Of a stretch of 9,766 bases of DNA, positions 1-7,175 are shown one piece after another. The notes below the pieces were generated by a model that ran no database searches, had not been told where the DNA came from, and saw only the letters and a list, made by a program, of their open reading frames with translations. The position numbers were made by a program, and so were the translations under genes. The stretch is from an uncultured Muribaculaceae bacterium (GTDB lineage: Bacteria > Bacteroidota > Bacteroidia > Bacteroidales > Muribaculaceae): assembly GCA_947644475.1 (NCBI GenBank), contig CANRZQ010000089.1, forward strand, positions 1-9,766, given 5' to 3'. The stretch's first letter is position 1, and the number at the start of each line of letters is the position of its first letter.

Positions 1-1135
1 CGGTTACCTCATAAGAATATGCCTCCATGACATATTTTCTATTGAGTCCTCCCAATGTTTTTCTAAGATTGTGATCGCTGAGCAACTTGATGCAATTTTG
101 AGCCATAAGAGCGGAATCTCCGGCCACAACGACTCCTTGCAATTCCGATTCCAGACCGTCGGCGCCAATCGGCGTGGTCACCACGCAGCAGCAATGGGCC
201 ATCGCCTCCAATATCTTGTTCTGCAAACCCGAGCCGGATATCATCGGCGCCACTGCCACAGCGGCGTTCCGGTAATAATCGGCCACAGACGACACTCTTC
301 CCGTAACCACCACACATCCGTTATCTTTGGCAAGCCGCTCAACCTTTGCTGTCGGCGACATGCCTACAATCAGAAACCGCACACCGGGACACGATTGCCT
401 AACCTTAGGCAGCACCTCTTCCACAAAATAACAGCATGCCTCTATATTTGGCAAGTAATCCATCTTGCCGACAAAGACTATATCCTTTGTATCCGGCCGG
501 TGCGTGCAGCAATCCCCCTCCGACGGCATCTTGACAGAATTTTTCAAAATACAAGCATTGCCCGGCTCCGCTCCGACATAGTCCCTGTCCCTGCTCGAAA
601 TATATGCCACTTTTCTGAACAATTCCCGGCATTTGCCTTCATACACCCTCATTCTTCTTGCATTAATCCTAAACCACATCTTTCGCAAGCCCCTCGACAC
701 GGCAGCGGCATGGTCGAGGTTAAGGGTAAACGAATCTGTGAAATCGACATATACATTATCTCTCCCGGAATGAAAAAAATAACTTGCCATCGTTGCACTC
801 CCGCACACTACGACATCATAATTCCCCGCTACGGAGTTGATATACCGCTGCACTTTTCCATGCCAATAATGGTTCACCATCTCCGGCTTGCGGTTAAACA
901 AGGTTTTGGCCGCGTTAGAACAGCGTTTAAGCAATGGAATATAAAAATACATTTCGCTGCCGACTCCGGGAAATGTTTTGCCCAACGGCTCATGCGGCCG
1001 GCGGCTGTGCGTGATACATACGACATCGACCTGAAACTGCGATGCAAGCAGCCTGAGAGTCTGGGATATCCGTATACGGTCGCCCCCAACAACAGGCGTT
1101 ATGGGCACGTGTGAGAGGAAAAGCGCTTTTTTCAT
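1..1135 (-). CDS. GT4-type (group 1) glycosyltransferase, 3' end cut by window edge
   Basis: This gene starts with ATG at 1135 and reads open to the window edge, giving 378 visible residues with no stop. It probably transfers a sugar from a nucleotide donor to a growing surface glycan in the cytoplasm. The N-terminus (MKKALFLSHVPITP, then GGDRIR near 17-22) resembles the acceptor-domain start of GT-B enzymes. The C-terminal half carries VGKMDYLPN (222-230), a VTGRVSSVADYYRNA stretch near 277-291 and SGSGLQNKILEAMA (300-313). Glu310 matches the conserved donor-binding Glu of GT4 enzymes; the earlier Glu of the EX7E motif is Ser302 here. The layout resembles the Stp1-like sugar transferases linked to exosortase loci, but no exosortase is visible. 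Family members are near 400 residues, so probably only a short tail is missing. The ATG overlaps the stop of the GT2 gene (ATGA). The protein has 15 Cys, and 14 of its 27 Arg codons are AGA/AGG. The sugar specificity is unknown. Confidence 0.85.
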   Translation of the reverse strand, partial: MKKALFLSHVPITPVVGGDRIRISQTLRLLASQFQVDVVCITHSRRPHEPLGKTFPGVGSEMYFYIPLLKRCSNAAKTLFNRKPEMVNHYWHGKVQRYINSVAGNYDVVVCGSATMASYFFHSGRDNVYVDFTDSFTLNLDHAAAVSRGLRKMWFRINARRMRVYEGKCRELFRKVAYISSRDRDYVGAEPGNACILKNSVKMPSEGDCCTHRPDTKDIVFVGKMDYLPNIEACCYFVEEVLPKVRQSCPGVRFLIVGMSPTAKVERLAKDNGCVVVTGRVSSVADYYRNAAVAVAPMISGSGLQNKILEAMAHCCCVVTTPIGADGLESELQGVVVAGDSALMAQNCIKLLSDHNLRKTLGGLNRKYVMEAYSYEVT

Positions 1136-2016
1136 GACAGCCGGCTATTTAGTATATATGTCATTCGAAGCAGCACACGATGCCGCAACTTAGGGGTGGC
1201 ATGAAGGGCATGCGTGAGCAGAGGCACCGGGTCAATTATGCCTTCACGGCGATAATGCGCGGCCAAAATTGCCCGTTTCATTCCGGCAATATACCGCATA
1301 TTGCCGGGCAAAAGCCGTTCTATCTCATCGATGGCGCGCTCCATCTCTGTGGCCCGCGCGGAAAATGTAGGTCCGGTTAGCGTTTCCACACCGGCATAGA
1401 CATCGACTTTCGGCTTTCCATGCCGGTATGCAACCCGCGGAGACTGCTCGAGCAGGCGGATTCCAAGTTCTGCATCGTCCCATATTTTTATGGCCGGATT
1501 CCATCCTCCGGCACGACGGAACAGGCCGGTGCGCGCAAAATAGCGCTGAGTGGCAAATGTGCCGTGGATGATGCAATTATACAGCAGGCTTTCTGTGGAG
1601 AAATGCCTCACGCGCTTAATTCCATTCAACCCATGTTCCATAACGTCCCAGCCCACCACGTCGACAGACGTGTCGGATGCCGCGACTTCCATGGCCGACG
1701 ACACATGGTCGGGGCGCATTGCGTCGTCTGAATCGAAGAACATGGTCCATTCCGATTCCACAGCGGCAAGGCCGGCATTACGGGCCATGGCAGCCCCCCT
1801 TTCCGGTTCCTCAATTATATCGATGCGCAGCATTGGCGTCTCTGCCTCCGATTTCCACCGGTTCAATATGTCGAGCGTGCCGTCGGTGCTTCCGTTGTCG
1901 ACAAGAATCACACGCAACGGACGGAATGTCTGCGCTTCCACCGATTGAAGCGTGCGCTCCACCACCCGCGCACGGTTAAGGACGGGAATAACTATGGTCA
2001 CCGACTTTTCCATCAT
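1132..2016 (-). CDS. Family 2 glycosyltransferase (GT-A fold)
   Basis: A predicted 294-residue inverting glycosyltransferase of the GT2 family, cytoplasmic, using a nucleotide-sugar donor. Residues 6-14 (VTIVIPVLN) form the first strand of the GT-A fold. VDNGSTDGT (39-47) contributes to nucleotide binding. GAAMARNAG (74-82) leads to the metal-binding DSDD at 95-98, a DXD-type motif. WDDAEL at 179-184 fits the position of the ED-type catalytic-base region. A C-terminal helical part (about 225-294) has no clear membrane segment. I place the start at 2016, where ATGA joins it to the antiporter stop (2015-2013). The frame stays open to an ATG at 2112, but that extension lies inside the antiporter gene and encodes a Gln/Glu-rich stretch unlike any GT2 N-terminus; a second ATG at 2013 is also possible. 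Its own stop overlaps the start of the next glycosyltransferase. With ugd upstream it probably acts in surface polysaccharide synthesis; donor and acceptor cannot be told. Confidence 0.9.
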   Translation of the reverse strand: MMEKSVTIVIPVLNRARVVERTLQSVEAQTFRPLRVILVDNGSTDGTLDILNRWKSEAETPMLRIDIIEEPERGAAMARNAGLAAVESEWTMFFDSDDAMRPDHVSSAMEVAASDTSVDVVGWDVMEHGLNGIKRVRHFSTESLLYNCIIHGTFATQRYFARTGLFRRAGGWNPAIKIWDDAELGIRLLEQSPRVAYRHGKPKVDVYAGVETLTGPTFSARATEMERAIDEIERLLPGNMRYIAGMKRAILAAHYRREGIIDPVPLLTHALHATPKLRHRVLLRMTYILNSRLS

Positions 2017-4184
2017 ATATCGCGGTGATTGTTGCGGTTCTTCCGAAGCCTGCGGGCCATGCGTTTTTTCGAGCCTGCCATCTTGCGCAGTGCGGCCCTT
2101 ATCTTGTTCCACATTGGCGAGGGCGCCGAGGCTATGTCGGCAGCCATCGGGTCGACAAATGACGTAAGAGCCTGTTCTTCTCCGAATTGCTCGGGATATA
2201 TTACAAGAAGATTGTTGCGGGAGAAATATTTCTGGAGGAAAGCCGGCATCTCAACCATCTCCGATGTGTATGACACGGAATTTACACGTGCGCCAATCAC
2301 GACAAACAAATCGTCGTCGAGTATTCGGGTCGACATCATTATAAAGTCGTCCCACTGCTCTACGGTGCGGAACTCGCATCGGATTCCGTAGTTTTCGTGG
2401 TATATCACTCCACGTATCAGAGGCTGAATCTCCGACGAGCAGCAGAATATCACTCGGCAGCCTACCTGCCGTGTGAGCCGGGCAATCGCACGTACCCAGC
2501 GCGAGAATCCGGTCTCGTACTGCGCCTTCGGCGGCGCCCACACAACAATGCGCGTGAAAGTGTTGGCGGGGATGAAACAGCGCGAAATCATGAGCATACG
2601 GTTGGTCGACCGCAGCAGCTGGTCTACTTTCGCGCCAAAGAAAGAGTCGACAACAGTGGTGCGCCGGTGCATGCCGAGCATCACCTCGGTAATGTCACGC
2701 TCCTCTATGGCGTTAAGCACGCCTTGCACGGTGTTTATATCGTAGCGGTCGAGTGTGGCTATCTCCACATCGGCGAGCGCGGCCGTCTTGCGTGCCTCGT
2801 CGAGCGACTCGCGCGAAATAGCCTTTGCCGTATTTGAATTGTCGTTGCGCACATGCAGGGCATAAAATTTATGGGTGCCCCGGTCGTTGCGCATCAGCAC
2901 AGCCAAATCAATGAGCGACTGCGCCATCTGCGGGGTTGCCACCGGTATCAGGGTAGAATTGTGGCGTGTACGCCGGATGAGATTGTCGCCGGCTCCATCC
3001 TCGCTCTCCATCATCTCTATTTTAAGAGCCGGAGCCGACGCCGACGTGAATATCGGGGCCACGGCGCATGTGACCAGAATGACAAGAATAGTGGAGTTCA
3101 TGATTGTGGCGTCGAACATGCCCATTTCATAGCCCATGGTCACTACCGCAAGAGCCACGGCGGTATGCGCCGCCGTAAGACCGAACATTACGCCACGCGA
3201 CGGCTTGCTCAGCCTGTTGGCCTTCTGCGCTATCCATGCCGGGAGGAATTTGCTCACAAGCGCCACGGCAAGCATGAGCGCGGCCACGGTGAGGGTGTGC
3301 ATGTTGAACACGACATGAAGGTTAATCATCATGCCCACCGAGATGAGGAAGTAGGGAATGAAAAGCGCGTTGCCGACAAATTCTATCGAACTCATGAGCG
3401 ACGACCCGGCCGGCACATAACGGTTGAGCACAAGACCTGCGAAGAATGCGCCAAGCACGGCTTCAAGCCCGATCAACTGCGCCCCTACTGCCGCAAGGAA
3501 CACCATGGCAAGCACAAAGACATATTGCGTCACCTTATCGGAATATCGAATGAAGAAACGGCGCGTTATCCTCGGATACAGATAAAGCACCGCCATGCAA
3601 TACACTGCCAGACGCCCGAGCAAGCCGAGCAGGCCCGCTATGTCGAAAAAGCCCGTGCGCTGAATATTGGCCACGGCGGCAAGCACAAGAAGGGCCCCCA
3701 CCACGGCTATAATCGTGCCGACGATGGAAATGAGCACGGCCGGCGAGCGCGTTATCCCGAATCGGGCGGCAACGGGATAGGAAATCAATGTGTGCGAGGC
3801 ATACATGGCTCCCAGCAAAAAGGCCGTGAGCAAGTCGAGATGAAGCACCCACACACTTGTCACAACGCCAAGGGCCAGCGGGAAAAGTAGCGTGAGCGCG
3901 CCGAAAAGGAGTCCGCGCCGGAGATTGAGCCTAAGATGATACATGTCAATCTCCAGTCCGGCAAGAAACATAAGGTAAAGCAACCCCACCTGCCCGAAGA
4001 GGGCAAAGGTGGAGTCGTTAGCAAGCACATTAAATCCATATGGCCCGATCACCACACCGGCTACAATCATACCGATGATGTGCGGAATCTTCAACTTGTT
4101 GAGCAGCAGCGGCGCAAACAGAATAATGACCAGGACGATTAAAAAAATCGACACGGGCTGCGTCACTAATGCTGCGGTGATCAT
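2013..4184 (-). CDS. CPA2-type cation/proton antiporter with C-terminal USP-like region
   Basis: A 723-residue inner-membrane protein. Residues 1 to about 385 form a Na+/H+-exchanger (Kef-like) domain of roughly 12 membrane segments. KIPHIIGMIVAGVVIGPYGF (32-51), GLLYLMFLAGLEID (67-80), GLEAVLGAFFAGLVLNR (239-255) and PYFLISVGMMIN (277-288) are typical of the CPA2 family. The aligned core stretch, about 150-172, has no acidic residue where many antiporters carry an ion-binding Asp. Residues about 408-690 are soluble and look like two tandem universal-stress-protein (USP) folds. The first keeps only part of the ATP motif (Gly504 and Gly517, with Arg507 where a Gly is expected); the second shows no such motif. 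The protein ends in a strongly basic tail (KKRMARRLRKNR, 706-717). It starts 23 bases after ugd and its TGA overlaps the GT2 start, so it sits inside the glycan operon. Ion specificity is unknown; regulation through the USP-like part is an inference. Confidence 0.88.
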   Translation of the reverse strand: MITAALVTQPVSIFLIVLVIILFAPLLLNKLKIPHIIGMIVAGVVIGPYGFNVLANDSTFALFGQVGLLYLMFLAGLEIDMYHLRLNLRRGLLFGALTLLFPLALGVVTSVWVLHLDLLTAFLLGAMYASHTLISYPVAARFGITRSPAVLISIVGTIIAVVGALLVLAAVANIQRTGFFDIAGLLGLLGRLAVYCMAVLYLYPRITRRFFIRYSDKVTQYVFVLAMVFLAAVGAQLIGLEAVLGAFFAGLVLNRYVPAGSSLMSSIEFVGNALFIPYFLISVGMMINLHVVFNMHTLTVAALMLAVALVSKFLPAWIAQKANRLSKPSRGVMFGLTAAHTAVALAVVTMGYEMGMFDATIMNSTILVILVTCAVAPIFTSASAPALKIEMMESEDGAGDNLIRRTRHNSTLIPVATPQMAQSLIDLAVLMRNDRGTHKFYALHVRNDNSNTAKAISRESLDEARKTAALADVEIATLDRYDINTVQGVLNAIEERDITEVMLGMHRRTTVVDSFFGAKVDQLLRSTNRMLMISRCFIPANTFTRIVVWAPPKAQYETGFSRWVRAIARLTRQVGCRVIFCCSSEIQPLIRGVIYHENYGIRCEFRTVEQWDDFIMMSTRILDDDLFVVIGARVNSVSYTSEMVEMPAFLQKYFSRNNLLVIYPEQFGEEQALTSFVDPMAADIASAPSPMWNKIRAALRKMAGSKKRMARRLRKNRNNHRDI

Positions 4185-4207
4185 GGCTTATCGTTTTAGC
4201 GGGTGTC

Positions 4208-5518
4208 TCAGCCGCCGATACAGTCGTAGGTGAATCCTTCGGCGGCAAGTTCGTCACGTTCGTAGATGTTACGGCCGTCAATCACTGCGTTGCCGCGCAT
4301 GGCCTTGCGCACCACTTTCCACGAGGGCAGGCGGAACTGACGCCACTCGGTGAGCAGGGCGAGTGCGTCGGCATCGAGTGTGGCCTCATACATATCCTTG
4401 GCATATTTCACCTTGTCGCCCATACGCCGGCGACATTCGTCCATAGCCACAGGATCGTAGGCCACCACTTCGGCTCCGGCATCGACGAGCATGTCGATCA
4501 CGGTAAGGGCCGGGGCACAGCGCATGTCGTCGGTCTCAGGCTTGAAAGCGAGACCCCAGAGAGCGATACGCTTTCCCTCCACCGAGCCGAGTGCCTTCAC
4601 TATCTTGTGGAACACAACTTCTTTCTGGCGTTCGTTGACACGCTCCACGGCCTCAATCACCTGCATGTCGCATCCGTTTTCCTTGCCGGTCTGGATAAGG
4701 GCCTTCACATCCTTGGGGAAGCACGAGCCTCCGTAGCCGCAGCCGGGATAGAGGAATTTTGTGCCAATGCGGGCGTCGGCGCCGATACCTTTGCGCACCA
4801 TAGTCACATTTGCTCCCACCACCTCGCACAGATTTGCGATTTCGTTCATAAACGAGATACGTGTGGCAAGCATTGAGTTGGCGGCATATTTTGTCATTTC
4901 GGCCGATGCTATGTCCATGAATATCACGCGGTAGTTGTTGAGCGTGAACGGACGGTAAAGTTTTTCCATCATTGCGCGTCCGCGCTGAGAGTCGATGCCT
5001 ACAACCACACGGTCGGGGCTCATGAAGTCCTTGATGGCCGCGCCTTCTTTCAAAAATTCGGGATTTGACGCCACTTCATACTCCACTTCAACGCCACGGG
5101 CGGCGAGTTCTTCATCGATTATCGATTTCACATATTTCGAAGTGCCGACAGGAACTGTGGATTTTGTAACGAAAATTGTATATTTGTTGATATTCTGACC
5201 GAACTGACGGGCCACGGCTGCCACATATCGCAGATCGGCAGAACCATCCTCGTCGGCGGGCGTGCCCACGGCGCAGAACACCATGTCTACATCGTCGAGC
5301 ACAGAACACAAGTCGGTGGTGAAGCGCAGGCGGCCGGCGCCAAAGTTGCGTTTCACAATTTCATCGAGCCCCGGTTCGTAGATTGGGATTATACCTTGTT
5401 CAAGTCGTGCGATTTTTTCAGCGTCGATGTCAACACAAGTAACATTCACACCCATTTCGGCGAAACAGGCACCGGAAACCAAACCTACATATCCGGTGCC
5501 GACAATGGCTATATTCAT
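4208..5518 (-). CDS. ugd: UDP-glucose 6-dehydrogenase
   Basis: This 436-residue cytoplasmic enzyme oxidises UDP-glucose to UDP-glucuronic acid using two NAD+. The N-terminal Rossmann domain opens with GTGYVG (7-12), and Asp30 ends the second strand, which suits NAD binding. Active-site residues of the family are all present: Thr121 in KSTVPVGT, Glu154 in NPEFLKEG, Lys210 and Asn214 in the EMTKYAANSM helix, and Cys266 and Asp270 in GYGGSCFPKD, with Cys266 as the catalytic nucleophile. The C-terminal UDP-binding domain includes LWGLAFKPETDDMR (320-333) and the late VIDGRN (412-417). Length and layout match bacterial Ugd/TuaD proteins. It is the first gene after a 67-base gap holding a candidate promoter and a perfect palindrome, and probably leads an operon with the antiporter and the two glycosyltransferases. 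Its product would supply glucuronate, or sugars derived from it, for an acidic surface glycan. GDP-mannose dehydrogenases share the fold, but the overall pattern favours UDP-glucose. Confidence 0.95.
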   Translation of the reverse strand: MNIAIVGTGYVGLVSGACFAEMGVNVTCVDIDAEKIARLEQGIIPIYEPGLDEIVKRNFGAGRLRFTTDLCSVLDDVDMVFCAVGTPADEDGSADLRYVAAVARQFGQNINKYTIFVTKSTVPVGTSKYVKSIIDEELAARGVEVEYEVASNPEFLKEGAAIKDFMSPDRVVVGIDSQRGRAMMEKLYRPFTLNNYRVIFMDIASAEMTKYAANSMLATRISFMNEIANLCEVVGANVTMVRKGIGADARIGTKFLYPGCGYGGSCFPKDVKALIQTGKENGCDMQVIEAVERVNERQKEVVFHKIVKALGSVEGKRIALWGLAFKPETDDMRCAPALTVIDMLVDAGAEVVAYDPVAMDECRRRMGDKVKYAKDMYEATLDADALALLTEWRQFRLPSWKVVRKAMRGNAVIDGRNIYERDELAAEGFTYDCIGG

Positions 5519-5534
5519 AGAATTATATCAGCAT

Positions 5535-5553
5535 TAAATTTGCCGCAAATTTA
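5535..5553. promoter_or_regulatory. Perfect 19-bp palindrome at the ugd promoter, operator candidate
   Basis: The plus strand reads taaatttgc-c-gcaaattta: two perfect 9-base arms around one central base. It lies 17 bases before the ugd start codon and covers the predicted -7 box (5546-5553) and the likely transcription start. A dimeric repressor bound here would block the promoter. Because the arms are symmetric, each strand contains a TAnnTTTG box. No plus-strand gene follows, so two-way transcription is not expected. The role as an operator is an inference. Confidence 0.45.
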
Positions 5554-5577
5554 CGAAAAATTTCGACAGTATCCAAT
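5546..5577 (-). promoter_or_regulatory. Bacteroides-type promoter candidate for ugd
   Basis: On the minus strand, ATTG (5577-5574) is followed after 20 bases by TAAATTTG (5553-5546). This fits the Bacteroidetes primary-sigma consensus of TTTG, 19-21 bases, TAnnTTTG, with the -7 box exact and one mismatch in the -33 box. Transcription would begin near 5540, giving a leader of about 20 bases before the ATG at 5518. The site lies in the only large gap of the left half and would drive ugd and the genes coupled behind it. It is a pattern match only. Confidence 0.5.
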
Positions 5578-5585
5578 TTCATACA

Positions 5586-7175
5586 CTATTTTTTGCTCTC
5601 ATCGCCCTGCATGGCATCGGAAAGGGCATCGGCACAACGCTCGCCATCGATAGCCGCTGAGACTATGCCCCCGGCATATCCGGCTCCCTCGCCACATGGA
5701 TATAGGCCGGGGTATGTCACGTGGCATAAGGTTGCGGCATCGCGGCTTACGCGCACGGGCGACGACGTGCGTGTCTCGTCGCCTATGACAAGGGCGTCGG
5801 CTGTGAGGAAGCCACGGTATTTTTTCCCGAACTCGGCAAATGCCTTTTGCAGGCGCGAGGCCACGGGACGCGGCAAGAGCATGTCGACTCGCGCAGGATG
5901 CACTCCTGCGGTGTACGACGACTCGGGCAATGATGCCGACACGCGCGAGGCCACAAAATCGGTCATGCGCTGAGCGGGGGCCGACTGTGTGCACGACGCC
6001 GCGTTTTTGTTGGCGTCCTCATAGAAACGCCGCTCGATGTCGCGCTGGAATTCCATCATTTTCAAAGGCCCGTGACTGTCATATCCGGGCAGGTCGTCGG
6101 GAAGTATCTCCACGACCATGCCTGAGTTGGCCCAGCGTGTGCCGCGGTTGGCCGGCGACATGCCGTTGACAACCATCTCGCCCGGAGCGCTCGCGGCGGG
6201 AATCACATATCCGCCGGGGCACATGCAGAAAGAGTAGACGCCGCGGCCGTCGACACGTGTTAGCAACGAATACTCTGCCGGCGGAAGCCAGCGTCCGCGT
6301 CCGTTGGGATTGTGATAGAATATCTTGTCGATGGCTGCCTGCGGATGTTCAAGGCGCACGCCCACGGCTATGCCCTTGGCCTCCATGTCGATGCCTCGGC
6401 GATGAAGCATCTCGAACACGTCGCGTGCGGAATGTCCGGTGGCGAGTATCACCGGGCCACGATATTCATCGCCCGATGCCGTGACCACGCCTTCTACCCG
6501 GCCTTCATTGATTATCAAATCTGTAACGCGGCATCCGAAATGCACCTCTCCGCCACATCTTATTATAGTCTCGCGCATAGACTTGATTACGGCCGGCAGA
6601 CGGTCGGAACCAATATGGGGATGTGCGTCGACAAGTATCTTTTCGTCGGCTCCGTGCCCGGCCAGCACACGCAGGATTTTCTCTACCGAACCGCGTTTCT
6701 TGCTTCTTGTGTAGAGTTTGCCATCGGAGAAAGCCCCTGCCCCACCCTCGCCGAAGCAATAGTTGGAATCGGGGTCGACTAATCCTTCGCGGGAAATACG
6801 TGCCAGGTCGGGCTTGCGGTCGTCGACGCTTTTTCCACGCTCGAGCACGACAGGACGCACTCCGCGCTCAATAAGGCGCAACGCAGCGAAAAGCCCGGCA
6901 GGCCCGGCGCCCACCACCACAGCCCGGGCTGCATCGGCAGCGACGGGGCGGTACGCCACCGGCTCGAATCCGGCAGGCGGCAATTCTCCCTGATACACAT
7001 CGACAGTAAGATTCACCATCACCTGACGCTGGCGGGCATCAATCGACCGGCGGACAACGCGCACCTCGGAAATCGAGTTCACGTCGATGTCAAGTTCTGT
7101 GGATACGTATATTTTAAGACGAAGCGGATCGAAAGCCGTATCAGGCTTTAACCGAAGTTGCAACTGGTGTTTCAT
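5586..7175 (-). CDS. FAD-dependent oxidoreductase, COG2509 family
   Basis: A 529-residue predicted cytoplasmic flavoprotein of the uncharacterised COG2509 group. An N-terminal small domain (about 1-70) contains RRSIDAR (42-48), a hallmark of this group. The FAD-binding Rossmann motif is VVGAGPAGL (87-95), with Glu112 at the end of the second strand to hold the ribose. NYCFGEGGAGAFSDGKLYTR (138-157) and VILATGHSARD (242-252) form further flavin contacts. SFCMCPGGYV (315-324), with its two Cys, is also characteristic. The late GLYPCGEGAGYAGGI (490-504) is the second FAD motif. The substrate is unknown. The start at 7175 overlaps the end of the MATE gene by 35 bases; I keep it because the next in-frame Met (residue 53) would delete the RRSIDAR region. 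The overlap suggests translation coupled to the transporter. The gene ends 67 bases before ugd and shows no functional link to the glycan genes. Confidence 0.88.
   Translation of the reverse strand: MKHQLQLRLKPDTAFDPLRLKIYVSTELDIDVNSISEVRVVRRSIDARQRQVMVNLTVDVYQGELPPAGFEPVAYRPVAADAARAVVVGAGPAGLFAALRLIERGVRPVVLERGKSVDDRKPDLARISREGLVDPDSNYCFGEGGAGAFSDGKLYTRSKKRGSVEKILRVLAGHGADEKILVDAHPHIGSDRLPAVIKSMRETIIRCGGEVHFGCRVTDLIINEGRVEGVVTASGDEYRGPVILATGHSARDVFEMLHRRGIDMEAKGIAVGVRLEHPQAAIDKIFYHNPNGRGRWLPPAEYSLLTRVDGRGVYSFCMCPGGYVIPAASAPGEMVVNGMSPANRGTRWANSGMVVEILPDDLPGYDSHGPLKMMEFQRDIERRFYEDANKNAASCTQSAPAQRMTDFVASRVSASLPESSYTAGVHPARVDMLLPRPVASRLQKAFAEFGKKYRGFLTADALVIGDETRTSSPVRVSRDAATLCHVTYPGLYPCGEGAGYAGGIVSAAIDGERCADALSDAMQGDESKK

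Noticed and set aside
71..1114. Long open frame on the plus strand (347 codons)
   Set aside because: It lies opposite the GT4 gene, whose minus-strand translation shows clear family motifs. The plus-strand product is His/Arg-rich and resembles no family.
2017..2112. Upstream ATG extending the GT2 protein by 32 residues
   Set aside because: The extension sits wholly inside the antiporter gene, while the ATGA junction at 2016-2013 gives a normal coupled start just before the first GT-A strand.
2853..3890. Long open frame on the plus strand (345 codons)
   Set aside because: It lies opposite the antiporter membrane domain; its His, Arg, Lys and Glu richness is what the complement of a membrane-protein gene gives.
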